Shown here: positions 51,569-63,740 of the stretch, piece after piece
How the letters are laid out: every line of letters starts with the position of its first letter
Position numbering within the stretch: position 1 is the stretch's first letter
Assembly: GCA_036872755.1 (NCBI GenBank)
Contig: JAVHNS010000001.1
Location: 2,170,001 to 2,234,000 of the forward strand
Reading direction: 5' to 3'
Source of the DNA: Orbilia blumenaviensis
Lineage: Eukaryota > Ascomycota > Orbiliomycetes > Orbiliales > Orbiliaceae
Length of the DNA: 64,000 nt
Notes under the pieces: model-generated
What the model was told of the DNA's origin: nothing
Database searches by the model: none
What the model saw: the letters and a program-made list of their open reading frames with translations, nothing else
Made by a program: the position numbers and the translations under genes

Positions 51569-54500
51569 TTTTGTATTAATTTACAAAAAACGAGAGGGAC
51601 TCGAACTTCGTATGTACGGTTCAGTACGGTTCAGTATAGTAGTCTACGGTCTGCCGTGTGGCGGCGGTAGGGCAGATATCAGAAAAGAGGGTGTCAAATT
51701 GGCCGGTCCGTGTGACCTATAGTTCGACAGTCAGCATACCCATCCAATAGCCCCTTCGTTAGGGACGCAAAGCGAAAAAAAAAGTCAAAGGCGAAAGGCC
51801 AGTAGCTCAGCAGCTCCAAGTCTCGAGATAACGTTCTGAAGTTGAGGCACCTGCGCTTTTGCTTGTGTAATGCACCTGGATCCTACTTTCGCGTGACTCT
51901 TTTGGACGGGACACAAGACGAAGCAAGACGGATAAAGGAACTTCCGAGACGTTTTTTTAAGCTTACCTGTTGGTGGAAGCGAGCTCTGGTGGCTATCGTG
52001 ATTAGGATTATCGAAGACCGGTAATGAAAGTAGCCGGATTTTCGTGCGGATTAAAGAATAGAGAGCGGGTGGAGCGCCGACGGTGGAACGAATATCAAAA
52101 AGGTCTAAATGTCGAAGCTAACTTCAAGAACGCTATGAGAATCAGACAAACAAGGCTAACGGCGAATGGGTATTTGAAGATGAGGGCCGTGATCGGACTG
52201 GAGGGATGTGTTTAAATAAGAGGAATGTGAAAACGATCGATGGCAGGAGGTAGCTTTGCCATTTACAATCCCCCGAATGATCGAGGCATCACCGTGGGTA
52301 GGAGGAATGATATCCAGGCTTGGTGTGGCCGGGACGTAGGTAGATAGCGAGATAGAGGGAGGTGCGGATTAGTTTTTGGTTGGGATGTTCTGTCGGCCCT
52401 CACCTAGACTTTGCAGGGAGTTGCCCAGTATGTATGGGCTGGCCTACCAACTGACTGGTGGGCGGAGGCCGTGCGTGGGTTGTACGGGCTGTACTGGCTA
52501 CCTACCGACTGGGTTGGGGGTTGGTTTGGGCGGGAAGCGAGCGAAACTGGTAGCAGTGTGTCGGAGGGCAGAGTCGGCCGCTGTCGCTGTTGCTGCGCAC
52601 CGAAATATAACGTTAACGCAGAAATCTTAATATCAATTAAGTAATTCAGCAACAAGTGGAGGATGGGGAAGGGGATGAATTGAATGGCTGCAAGGAGGGA
52701 TGGGCTCTGAATGGTCCATTCTGCCTGCCCGCCAGGCGGCCCCGTTTGGCTTATTCGTCGCCCCTCGATATCATATTGATCGTCGCCAGCTTAGCATGCA
52801 GAGACGCTATTTCCGAGCATGCATATGTGGCAGCGATCAATCAAAATATCTGTTATCTTGACAATGCATCGTGGCATCGCGCGAAGCACCGATCTAATCT
52901 ATATCATTTCCAATACCGATCATGGATCGATACCGCTCCTCTGGACATGTGCATGTCCTGCCCGGCTCTTCTAACCTCACATCTGTTCTGTCCAGCCATC
53001 TGTCAAACTTGCAGAGTTCGGTTGTGACTCTCGAGCTCATTCGGAATCGACTACAGAGCTTCCAGCTGCAGCTGCAAGAGCGATAGTTCGGGGCATGTTC
53101 CTGTCCAATGATGCAATTCGCCTGGATTGTCCTATGCATCCACGGCTTCGCCTGCAGGCCTAGTCGAGCATTTGCATGAATCGATCCCTGGTCTCCACAA
53201 GCCGCGACCTAACGTTAATTGGGCGACGTTTGCACCTTCTCAAGGCGGTTCTCAACTTGGGCCTACAGCTGTCAGCCAGCATACATTTATTTTCTTCGAT
53301 CAGTCAATCAATCGATTTAATGATATTATCCGGCAAAGAGGCTTTTGCGTCCACACAATATATTTTAATTAATATCGAGTTGCGTCGGAATATTCAAAGG
53401 CCAATGGTGCAATGTTCCATCCGCCCTTCTAGAAGCTGCATGTCGTCATCGTCGCTGAAACCGATCCTGTCTAAGCCGCAGCATATCGTAATCCTCAGGG
53501 TGCTAATATCGATGTCCCGAGTATCTCTACCGGGTAGTAGTTTGCATGTAGCTAGTCCGCTCAGCGATACGTTTCAATATTTGGACAGTTCTTAGTCAGG
53601 ATGCCTCAAACAACGCCTTTCGTAAAAGCGACCAGTTTGGTTCGTATCGACCACAAATTGATCACCCACCAAAGCCACCGCGCTCTCCTCCTGCAAGGGT
53701 GGCCTGGGGACCGACATGCATCGAGCGAGCTCTTGGGGGTTTAAGCTCCAGCAACACAGGCCACAACCAGGGGACCTCAATATGTCCGCGTAGATACACA
53801 GCACCTTAATTAGAGTACTGGCTTGGCCATGTGGTCTGGTGATGAGATGGCCTACACACGTCAGCAATTATGTAAGGTTGCGAATACACTGTACCGTACC
53901 GAGATCGATGGGATAGAAGTGGGCGCACTCACACACGCCTCATGAATTTCCCAAGGTCTTTCTTAGGATATGCATCCGGGTCCGTGGCCGGAACTCTGGG
54001 GGTTCATTGGCCCTGTTAGAGCTGGGGAATGAGTATGTGAAGGAGTTGGGATTACAAACCTGTGACACCATGATGGTATTTATTCTGGGGGCATACCATC
54101 CAGAAACAAAGATTACGCAGGCTGTAGGCCACTCCGTTCGCCTTCTATACAAAGTCCTCATCTCAAGAGCCTAGGAGCTCAAGACTTTACATTATAGTCT
54201 ATCCAAATTATGTGCTAAGAACACCCCATACAATAGCCAGTCCATACATTTGAATATTACAAGTGCCATGAACCCCATGAGCATGTATGAGGTCTGTTTG
54301 GCAAGGTTGTGGTTAGACAATTGTGGTTTAGATATTTCAATTACCGATAATTACTTAAATGCCTAGGAAATTGTAGATATGATCTGTCTTCAGTCACACA
54401 TAAAGACACCTGCCCAGTAAGTAGACTTACGCGGTTCTCAGCTTGTGATCAATGCATGCATGCATGTCAGCCAGTAACCTCGAATCCATTGGCCAATATT

Positions 54501-54901
54501 TGGTGGATAGCGGGGTTCGCGGGGCTGTATGCACCGCTTACACAATCAAAACTGGATCCTCTTCTACAATTTGACTCACATAAGCACTGCAGGTACCCTA
54601 AACCACAAGATATCGCCAATAAGGCCTCAAAGGCAGGCCTGGCAGTTTTTTCGTCTGATTCATAATTACTAAGCTTTCTTCCATCTGAATTTCCACCTGG
54701 ATCCTGTTTAATAGCGCCGTTATGGTGTTGGTTTTCGCAGGATCCAAATTCGGCCTACTTAAAGTCGGCCGAGAAGTCGCCTGAAAGACCCTCAAACAAA
54801 ACTCGATATCAGAATCCAAACCTCCCCTCCAAACATCAATTGAACGCCGTTCAGTACCCAATACCTTCTGAAAACTGCAAATAAGTAACCAGTGAGCCAA
54901 A
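51569..54901. other. Divergent intergenic region, ATG26 / MOG1
   Basis: A 3.3-kb region without a recognisable gene. Short frames on both strands (for example 53176-53595 plus and 53592-53867 minus) show no domain. TGCATG arrays lie at 54451-54467 and a tandem GTACGGTTCA repeat at 51612-51632 near the ATG26 start. Alternating GC- and AT-rich patches without intact element ends might be eroded mobile-element sequence, but I see no terminal repeats or transposase residues. Confidence 0.4.
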
Positions 54902-55853
54902 ATGCAAAATATCAGCTTCACTGAAAAGGAACTCTTCGGCGGCGCCATCACCGCCAACGTCCCATCCACCTGGACGGATCTCAGGTTTGTAGCCTAAAAA
55001 CATACCCCCACCACCCCCGCCAATTGCTTCCGCATTCTAAAGCTTCGGTCCTCCAAGATCAAGCACCACGTTCATTCCGCGGGCCTGCTCGATCATTTGA
55101 AACTATCTGCTTTTCCGTTTTGGTTTCGAATTCCTTTCCGCAAATAAATACAATATAAGAGCAAGAAAATTACTGGAACCATTTAACCAACCTCGTACAC
55201 CCACGGCGGAAACGATATTTCTACCTCGTAATATAGCAACATACGTCAAGTACCCGATAACCAGGAATGTTTCATCGATATAACCGGTCTCGCGACCTTG
55301 ATTTTCGAACTCAACGAAAGAGTTGAGAAGGAAAATGATGAAGAAGCTATCATATTCCATCTCTCGGACATCTTCGAGGATAGCCCTTACAAGATCTGGA
55401 AAAGCTGGAAGCTGGAAACGGCTGAGGCGCCACAGTTAGAGTATGTACTCCAAGTATTCGATCAAAATACGGCACCGATTAACCATGTTACCTCGCATTA
55501 GTGGCATTCCAGCCTATGCCATGGTCCTCACGACCCCATACGTCGAAAACCGCCGGGACAAAGTCGGGCATGAGTCACAATTTGTCGCTCTCGCCGTTGT
55601 AATCGTCAGGCTCGAGAAGCAGAAGACGGATATTGTCATCACGGCCAACATGCCACATTCTTTCGAAGAGGCCACGGCTGAAACAACCCTCTGCCGTCCT
55701 GGGTATGAGGGACAGAAGGGAATCCCAGAGGACTATGTCTGGTCTCCCGAGAATGCTGCCCAGCCTTTGAAGAATCTACTTGACATCATTGAGCAGGGTG
55801 TCAAAACCTTCAACATCCGCGACTTTGGATTGTTTGTGAACGAAGAAGACTAG
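54902..55853 (+). CDS. MOG1: Ran-binding nuclear import factor MOG1
   Basis: Small protein that binds Ran GTPase and promotes nucleotide release, supporting nuclear protein import. Exons 54902-54984, 55237-55440 and 55502-55853 join in frame to 212 residues (yeast Mog1: 218). The start MQNISFTEKELFGGAITANV and the block SNIRQVPDNQECF, formed across the first junction, are the Mog1 signature. The central part (FELNERVEKENDEEAIIFHL) and later RLEKQKTDIVITANMPH also match the fold. The first intron is 252 nt with a GTTTGT donor; the second is 61 nt. No single reading frame covers the gene, so it is easily overlooked: exon 1 is 83 nt and lies opposite a longer antisense frame. The end NIRDFGLFVNEED is ordinary for the family. 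Confidence 0.92.
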
Positions 55854-57004
55854 GAAAGCGATAGCGATGGACTATGAATATACGGATATATTTAGGATAT
55901 TTAGCGGCGCAGCGACATATGGACATTCTTTAAATTTCAATTTTTCTCTTGATTCGAACCCAGACCTGGTCTGCTACGATGTGAAATCAACATTGTATTC
56001 CCTTCCTTCCAAACACAGCACCAACAGTCAATCATTCTCAATCAATCAACTGGTACACAGCCGCCTCATTCCTCCAATTCGGTTTTTCTACTTCTACTGA
56101 TATTGCGATATCATAAATTCCAAAACAACAACTTTCCAAAAGACTTTGACAATCTTCCGTTATAGGATTGTCGCCGGTTGTATCATTTGATTCCTCACGG
56201 TTTCTATATCAACCACCGTATTGACCTCACTTATCAAGCCACGAAACCCTATAAGGCACATGCTCTGCGAAGTCTACTCTTTCCCTAGTCACCATAAACT
56301 CTAAAAACTCCCTCGTTGGCCTTCCTACTATCAACAAGCGGGCCACAACAGTCTGCTCGTATTTGTCGACTAATAGCATATCATTAGAGAATTTTAAATC
56401 TGGAATAGGATTCGTAGTTCGGCCCATGGTGGTGACGTATTTTTCGCCTGAGCAAGTCTTTCTCTTCCAGGTTATTGTTGGATGGCCCATGCTTGCAGTC
56501 GTTTATATCTTGGATATAGGTGATGTATGCTCCTCTAAGCGACGACATTACATTCTCGAAATTGCGTGGGAACACTTATCAACGTATACGTATGTATGTG
56601 CATCGGCTGAAATAAATGTATATGAAATCTCTTATATATAACGAAACAGATCTCTCTATTATATTTATGGTTTGTATGAATTCAGGACTTTGGAAGTTGA
56701 TAATTTATGCCAATGCAGTAAGCTTAAATAGACATGAAAAGAGAGTTCAAAGGATGACGTCGGGTACGTTGTATCCCCACCACGGAGCGGGTCGGTTCAA
56801 CGAACCGAATGTTTGAACGTCCCACGCGAGATAACGTTTACAGGCCCATCCAGCTGCCCGACACCCCTCCACGGGTCCACGCGGCCACCGTTTAAAAGTC
56901 ACGCAACCAAAATCTCAGCATCTGATGTAGAAATATAACTAACTCGACCCCGCCTCACTTCAAAAAACGAAAAGGTACTCCCTAGATCTACCTACCATTT
57001 CATC
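55854..57004. other. Intergenic region, MOG1 / first small membrane gene
   Basis: About 1.15 kb. It holds the MOG1 3' end, a decayed SnoaL-like gene on the minus strand (listed separately) and AT-rich flanks. The last 200 nt, with GC-rich patches near 56780-56890, should be the promoter of the gene at 57005. Confidence 0.45.
56227..56548 (-). pseudogene. Decayed SnoaL-like (NTF2-fold ester cyclase) gene
   Basis: Two frames on the minus strand together resemble one SnoaL-like protein. From ATG 56548 comes MSSLRGAYITYIQDIND, a typical helical opening. After about 30 codons the similarity moves to another frame that reads EKYVTTMGR, then PIPDLKFSNDMLLVD, VVARLLIVGRPTREFLEF and RVDFAEHVPYRV, ending SWLDK at 56227. 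The last blocks match the AIPDLxF, VVARxxFxGTP and VxFxEHVFYR pattern of the family. The usual residues between the first and second blocks, and the DGKI segment before the terminal tryptophan, are missing. I see no splice sites that would join the frames. Fold membership is moderately convincing; pseudogene status is inferred. Confidence 0.45.
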
Positions 57005-57741
57005 ATGGGTTTCAAAGACGTCTTCGAATTTGTGTCCGCGGCAGCCAAGCGAGCGAGTGAAGACCGAGAAACCGTAGCACGTTTCCAAGGCTACCTCAAA
57101 TACAAGTATTCTCCCCTCTAATGTTCCCACCCCGGTTCTATATTAAAACTTCAAAATTTTAAACTAACCACGACTTCGACTACTGCTTAAAAAGAGACCT
57201 TACATATGAGGACCAACAAGTCATTCGCGAGTCCCGCTATAAAAGCAGACAATACTTCCAAACCGGAGCAACAACTGGACTCTTGCTCGGTGTTGGAGCC
57301 GCTCTCTTGATAATCCGACGGAGAGGCGCTGCATTCCGCAACTTCAGATCAATGCAAGGCTCAGGCGCGACGATTCGGTTCGCAGATGGAAGGGAGGAGT
57401 TAATAACCAATTTCGTACCGGCTGGTAGACCTTCATTCGCTAGAAATACGATTACACTCGGTGCCCTTGGCACTGCTGGGTATATGTTCGGCGCGATGAT
57501 GGGCCAAAACTACGGCGAGAGCATCCTAAATAGATACCTGGCAGAACATCCTGATTCAGTGCAAAGAATAAGGGCATGGGAGAGAAAAGTGGTTATCGAG
57601 GCCCTAAAGACCGCTGTAGATTATGCGGAAAAAGAAGATGCTGAGAGGTCTGAGAGGGAAGGGATAAGTCCAGAACCGAGGGGATTTGATTCCTGGCCAC
57701 CTCCAGATAATCCACCGCCTGAGTTCCCTCGATCTTTTTAA
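57005..57741 (+). CDS. Small two-segment membrane protein, unknown function (first of two)
   Basis: Exons 57005-57105 and 57195-57741 give 215 residues; the junction splits a Lys codon (AA|A). I do not recognise the family. A hydrophilic helical start (MGFKDVFEFVSAAAKRASED) leads to a first hydrophobic segment with Gly spacing (GATTGLLLGVGAALLIIRR, about residues 63-82) ending in a basic cluster. A loop of about 45 residues follows, then a second Gly-rich segment (ITLGALGTAGYMFGAMMG). The C-terminal part is a charged helix (ERKVVIEALKTAVDYAEKED) followed by a Pro-rich tail. Two Gly-rich hairpin helices with short tails are common in mitochondrial or ER membrane proteins, but that is a guess. 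The next gene has the same build. Confidence 0.75.
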
Positions 57742-58278
57742 GTATGATGAAATATGATGCATGTATTATATGTATATACATACAGAGCTAAACCTGGATG
57801 AGGTGTAAATTACATAATCCCCAATTGAGTTTTACGCTCAAGCTGACATCGCCAAAGGAACTAAAATCTTGAGCCCATAAAAACCTTCCCCCGAGTCTAA
57901 TTCACAAGACAAATCGATGCCCCGATACCTCGCTCGGTAGTATAAAATAGCCCATGATTGCTTCGCACATGGTTGAAATAGTCAGCGTTTAGCCACCCCG
58001 GACCATGTATCGGATTTACAACTTCCCATGCCACTGTTTGCGTGTTTGAAACCGGGCTTCAACGTTGCAACTTAAACAAAATCCCTTCGCGTGGCAGATA
58101 ACTGTGGATCTGGATTCGTCAGACTACCCCGGCCCCACCATAGCTCTCTCGATTTTCGTATTGGAAACCCTAAATACCTACCGAATTTGCATGCAGAAGT
58201 CAGTCCGGTGGCTCAATTACGGCATAACGACTTCGCGCTAGCTTTGAAGCTACAGGCGCATCTTTGTCAACTCCCAAC
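57742..58278. other. Spacer between the two small membrane-protein genes
   Basis: A 537-nt spacer holding the 3' end of the first gene and the promoter of the second. A TATATACATACA stretch follows the first stop codon. No coding pattern. Confidence 0.5.
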
Positions 58279-59007
58279 ATGGCCGACGAGCCCCAAAGGG
58301 ATCTGGACGCCACTGCTGTTCTAGAAGAATATCACAGGGACATCCGAAAAATCCACCATGAACATATAGAAAGAAGAGCAAACATAGAACGAAAGTATGT
58401 CATTATTACAATCGCAGGGCACATATCCCTGCTTAAAAATATTTATTTTCTGCCATTATGATCTGCGTATGGGTTACATGCTAACCGGTTGTTATACGTC
58501 TTCAGAATGGGGACGCCAGACCCTGAGAGTGAACGCATAGTAGACTCTCTCAATAGTACTGCGACTAGATACGAATGGACTGGCAGGCTAATAGGTACAC
58601 TAGCCGGTGGATACCCGCTCTATCACCTCTACCGCCGTAACATGAGAAGATACGAGTACGCGATGGAAAGCTTCGGTAGGGCTCAAATACGGCATTTCAG
58701 GCCTGTTGTCGGGCTCTACTTAGCAGGCGCAGCACTGGGAATAGCCACCGGCACACAAATCGCGTCATTGACTGCTTCCTATTTCAAAGAAAAACTCAGG
58801 CAAAAGACCGCGCTGGAACACCCTGCATTTAAACGAAAAACAGAGGAAATAGCCCGAATGATAGCTCTTGATCAGGCCATTACAGAGAGGGACCAGCTTA
58901 CTGCGAGGATTAAACTTATGGAGGCCAGCTCGGCCGAGACGTTGCATCATTCATCGACAAGGTCTACTATCGCGAATACATTGGCGCAGATCTGGGAAGA
59001 TGACTAG
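58279..59007 (+). CDS. Small two-segment membrane protein, unknown function (second of two)
   Basis: Exons 58279-58394 and 58506-59007 give 205 residues; the junction again splits a Lys codon as AA|A. The family is not recognised. The N-terminus is a charged helix (LEEYHRDIRKIHHEHIERR, about residues 15-33). Two moderately hydrophobic Gly-rich segments follow (WTGRLIGTLAGGYPLYHLY, about 62-80, and VVGLYLAGAALGIATGTQIA, about 106-125), separated by a basic loop (RRNMRRYEY). A long C-terminal coiled-coil-like region ends in IWEDD. Order, spacing, intron phase and size parallel the preceding gene, so the pair may be old tandem duplicates, although identity is low. Confidence 0.75.
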
Positions 59008-59310
59008 GGGAACCAGAAGTTGCTCTGCTATATGCTTTGAACCCAGAAAACTTCCCAATATGTTTCCCGAAAATAGCCACCCCGTGATGCCTCTAACTGA
59101 GACAGTTGTATATAATGACAAGAATTGGGAGTCATGAACATTAATAATGCAGAAACTAAAAATGAAATATCCAAACAATCTACCAGCACCTATGCAGCTA
59201 AACTCCGGATACATGCATGCAAATAACTATTTTGTTGAAAAAAGAAACGTGGTTTTCATTGTTTGGAGACAGTGAATGTTCAACCTCAAAGAAAAAAACC
59301 CGGGGCCACT
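59008..59310. other. Convergent 3' region, small membrane gene / GCNA
   Basis: A 303-nt AT-rich spacer with no coding pattern, holding both 3' ends. Confidence 0.5.
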
Positions 59311-61396
59311 TCAATCATCGATCACGATCAGGTTCTCAAACCTTGTCAAACTCGTTTCAACTTGGTCATTATCAGACTCTGAACTTTCTAAAAGACTCTT
59401 AGGAGCCGTACCCGCGGCCCCATTCTTAGACTTTTCCTCTTTCCAAAGTCTATTGACTTCCTTCTGCATTTTAGCCAAACTGAATGGTGTACCAGGTGGA
59501 AGATCTTGCTTCAGTTTGGCAAATGTTTCCTTCTGAAAGGTTTGATAGGGCGTGGGGCCTTTCGCAACCCGTGGGACCGGTTTGATTTGGACTAGGGGAA
59601 CTCTGCAGAGCTCGCAACCCTTAGAAGACGTCCAGGCTGGCTTCCGGCTATGCGCCTTATAAATTCGGTCGCACAAAGTGCATTTGTACTCAAACTTATA
59701 GTTGATCTCCAGGTTATGACAAGTCTCGGGGGTATCAATGTTCATTGCCTTCCCAATTTTCTGGGCCCAAGTCTTGAATAGTCTTCCGTGTGGCCCCTCG
59801 CTTTTGACTTGCTTGCGGTCAGTTTCTAGGACATCAACGCAAGCATGCGTGTATTCATGTGCGAGGGTGTCTTTAATTCGATCAACGTCGTCGCAGACCT
59901 TAGATTCCAGGGTAATAATGCAGGAGAAGTAGGCAGAAGTCTTCTCTTCGCCCAAACCTGCACCGTACCTAATTGTCTGACATGTCCCGGCTGTTGTTTG
60001 TTTCGAATTTGTCCAGACAAGTTGAAGTCCGCCTGTCGGAGCACTCAATTTTCCAACAGCGCCTTCATTGACTGTGTCGTCCAGGAGCTTCAAGTAGTCC
60101 TTTGCAATTCTTTCTTTGGTCTCTTCAAACTCTTTTTTGCGTAGTCTTGCTATTGTCGCTGGTGCAAGCGGCTTTCCTGACTTCGACGTTGTTCGTGGAG
60201 TCATGCTGGTCACGGGTTTTGGTTTTGGAGTAGCATTTGTCTTTTTGGTGTCAGGAGCCTCCATCTCTTTGCTCTCGCCGTCTGATTCGGAATCAGATAG
60301 ATCGAAAATTCGTGAAGATGTCCTTTGGAAGATTTTTGGAGGGCGTTTGAACCTATTCGGGGTGCTTCTAGGACGTTAATACTGTGATACTGATGCCCGG
60401 GTTTAATTGGGGATATACTTACTGCTCGAGAACAGAATCCTCGTCAACGGCCAAGTCGCCCAATTCTCTACTTAAAGTATCGATTTCGTCGTTTGATAGA
60501 GATGGTATTGATGAAACAACTGACAAGGTTGGGTCTCTTTTAAGACTGATTCGTGGTCTTTGTTTTCGAGGACTTGGTTGAATTTCTTCTAGCACCTTGT
60601 CGTCTGGTAGTTCCTGCCGTATGCCCTGTAGCCTACGTAGAAACGCTGGAACAGGCTTTGAAGTAGTTCTGTTCAACTTTGTAGGGCTACTGACACTGAA
60701 AGGTGTCAATGGAGCCTTTGCTTTTTGAGGGGGCGGGCTGGGGAGAAATTCAGAGCCGTCGCTATCTCCATTATTGCTATGTGCAAAACTGCTATCCGAT
60801 TCTTCGCTGTCTGATTTGTCACTATCTTCATCGATAGCGATTGGTATTTCTGGTATCTCTTTTGAGGTTGCTCTCTTGGTGCCTAGAACAAATGGTGTTC
60901 TACGAGATCCAAAAATAACATCGTCATCTTCAGAATCATCGTCGCTGGTTATATCGATTGTCGGGGCACGAGGTGTATGGGGCACCTGAGGTGCTTTTCC
61001 AGTAAAGCTATCATCATTAATATCAGCTGGTAAGATATCGGCCCCTTCGTCGTCGCTTGATAGCTCGATTTCTAGGTTTCCCGCTCGCAGAACATTGTGT
61101 TCTTCGTCGTCGCTTGATAGCTCGAGTTCCAACTTGTCCACTGGCAAAATATCGGCTTCTTCATCGTCGCTTGACAGCTCGATTTCTAGGATTTCTTTTG
61201 AGACATTTGCTTTGTTTCGAGATTGATTGTTCCCTAGTTTCGACTCGTAGATAGATTCCTCGTCACAGCTAAAGAAAGTCGTATCATCGGCGTCCGTCTG
61301 GACCAGCTCTGTGCTTGGAGTTGAGTCCGACGACAACATCGAGTTCTGCGCTAGCCACTCCTCGTGGGTCGTTTGATTTACTGTTAAGCGAACCAT
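59311..61396 (-). CDS. GCNA/SprT-type nuclear metalloprotease with SUMO-interaction-like repeats
   Basis: Homologue of germ-cell nuclear acidic protein (GCNA/ACRC), a SprT-domain protease family implicated in clearing DNA-protein crosslinks. Minus-strand exons 61396-60423 and 60367-59311 give 676 residues. The first 330 residues are acidic and disordered. They include three consecutive 19-residue units (70-88, 89-107, 108-126), each with a hydrophobic run plus SSDDE, and a fourth related motif (PTIDITSDDDSEDDD) near 145-160. These resemble SUMO-interacting motifs. The SprT-like domain (about 390-580) has the zinc-protease motif HEYTH at 495-499 (LAHEYTHACVDVL) and a C-terminal zinc ribbon (CTLCDRIYKAHSRKPAW, GCELCRV). 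The tail (TPYQTFQKETFAKLKQDLPP) is HMG-box-like, as in yeast relatives. All catalytic residues are present. Confidence 0.92.
61019..61189 (-). repeat. 57-nt tandem repeat, three copies, coding
   Basis: Three consecutive 57-nt units within the GCNA homologue encode LEIELSSDDEEADILPVDK, LELELSSDDEEHNVLRAGN and LEIELSSDDEGADILPADI. Units 1 and 3 are most alike. They arose by internal duplication and preserve the hydrophobic-plus-acidic core. Confidence 0.85.
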
Positions 61397-63740
61397 GGCT
61401 GTGGATTATTCTGTACTCATGCACAAACTGCGGTATATAGCAAGCTGGTAAAAAGTAAAGGATTTGTGTATATCAAGATTGTGAAGCGGTGTAGATGGAT
61501 GTAGGTGACAGGGTTGAAGAGCTAGCTACCAGGTTGCGAAAGACAGAAGGTCAAAACACAGCGCTGAGGTTTTGTTTGCGAATTACTAAATGCGGTAGCT
61601 TCATGTTGATTTGGTGTGCTTGGCTGCTAGGGCAACAGTGCGAGGCTAACCTCTACAGCAACACATTCTAAACTAGAAAATGTCACAAACTCAAAGATTC
61701 CGATATCGAACTTCAAACTCGAATTCGGATCAATTGGGCTAACATAGTTCTGTCACAATCATAATTGATTACATAGTCAAAACGGAGCAATCAAGTAAAA
61801 TACTCGACTTTATTACCAGTATCACGATCGATTAAAACTATCTGGAAAGTCTTCGGCGCAAAATTGGGATATATTGCAACTCGCTGATAGCTGAAAGCTG
61901 GTGCCCTAATCCGTTTTTGTGGAATATACCACCTAGCTATAGCCTCGATAGTACTATAAAAAGTATATATCTATCTATACTTGTAACCCAAGAATTGTAG
62001 CATGCTGAATAATTATTTCACAAAGAGGTGACAGAACAGAGATAACGGCGCCAACCCAGAATCTCCAGTCTTGAAGAGTGGATCGAGACAATCGTACAGT
62101 CTTGCAGGAATTGATAAGCTCTAACCGTCACACAGTTCTAAAACCTGGGAATATGCCTGTCTCAAATAAGGCACAAACGTCTAGAACTTTAACCCAGGGT
62201 TCACCACACCAAAACTTTAACCTCATGTGTATAAAGTATAGATATGTATCGAATCGGTCTGCGACAAGTTAAACGAATAAGTTGTGTTGTCCGAACTTTT
62301 ACCTGATGGATTACGGGATTTGCGTGTTTAGATTCCTGGCCAGGCTGGATGAAGGGTTAAGGTTATTGGGTCCAAGGCACTGGGTTATTAGTCGAATATT
62401 ATTAATCCTCTGCTCTATAACGTTATTACGACAATGGCTAGAACGCGTATTCAATTTCGGGATACTTTCCCTCTATGCATTCCAGTTTTTCACTTCTCCT
62501 AGTGCCGAGACTGTCACTTCTCTTCGTCATGGGTACCATGGATCCATGGATAGATCCAACACAACCAGGCCAGTACAGTCACCCGAATACGAGACAAAGA
62601 CGATGTCGCAAAAAACCGATGTCCGATCATGAGTCAGCTCTCATGCGCCCACCATGCATAAATTGTGGAGTTGACAGAATGCCCGTGATCTTGGCAAATT
62701 TTGGCTTTGCAGACGGGAACGAAACAAGAATACCAAGCAAAAAGAAAGAAAAAGAGAGAGGGGAAAACGAGCTCGAAGGCATCCCACCCTGCACTGATAC
62801 CATGAATTGAAGTTAATCATAATGTATCATTAGAAAAATTTATCATAGATGGGTAAACTCTCAGCGTGCATCCAACTCTACTATGGTAGAAAATTAAATC
62901 TGTGGTCATTAGTCTAGTTGATGCCCACTCCCAAAACATACGTAACCAACAACTTCGTAACCAACAGTCAGGCCGTCCCTTTCCCACCACTCCAAAAACC
63001 CCACAAATGTTGCAAACCCCTCGAAACTAGCAGAAAGATTTCGAAAACCGAGCAACCACTGATTCCCTTGAGCTCTTTGGAATTTATTAATTTAAAAGCT
63101 TTAAGATCATCCTAATCGGGTAAAACTGTGCACACGCAACCCCCCAATCCTAGGATCCTACTACCATCATGGATGCATGTCGCGTTATAGTATACCTAGG
63201 TACCTGCGAAAACCTGGTAGACCTCGGCCGACTACAACTGATTATGTAACTTCGCAGTTGAAAAAACATCTATATCGCATATGACCGTAAGCTTATAAGG
63301 CTGTCGCTATAGTGTGCAAGTTCGAGGCGAGGGTTCTGGCGAAAGAAGCTTTCGTAATCACTGATATACGTATGCAGGTTTTCGAGTCCACAAGATGGGA
63401 TGATGTTGCGTTTTATGGACCATAGGGATCCGTTTACCGCACAAAGATGAGTTATCCGTGCAATTAGACTTGCGTAGTCATTCCATTGGATCGTGTATAT
63501 AATGGCATCACTTTCCCCTTCGTTATAGCTTTAACTTCCACACACTACAAATCAATTGATCTACCAATTAGCCAATTGGACCCAAACCCACCTCAATCAA
63601 AACAGTTTAGCTATTGAGCTAGCTATCTATACCTGGCGTCTGTGATCAAGGCTATACCTACTTTAATCAATTCATCTCGATGAAAGTTTACCAAACTATC
63701 CTCTTGTTATAACCTCGGATCAATAAACCTCTATTAAGCA
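61397..63740. other. Divergent intergenic region, GCNA / right-edge gene
   Basis: About 2.3 kb without a recognisable gene. Plus-strand frames at 62282-62632 and 62475-62810 have no family pattern and overlap each other. The last 200 nt before 63741 are AT-rich with a TATATAATGG stretch at 63496-63505 that could serve as a core promoter. Confidence 0.4.

Noticed and set aside
51569..54901. Eroded transposon between ATG26 and MOG1
   Set aside because: The region is long and patchy in composition, but I found no terminal inverted repeats, long terminal repeats, or transposase or reverse-transcriptase motifs in any frame.
54598..54969. Minus-strand frame of 123 codons before and across MOG1 exon 1
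   Set aside because: It lies antisense to the start of the splice-supported MOG1 gene and has no recognisable family pattern.
55945..55975. Possible tRNA T-arm on the minus strand (GGGTTCGAATC)
   Set aside because: The flanking bases do not form the five-base-pair T-stem, and no anticodon or acceptor arms are found at the right distances.
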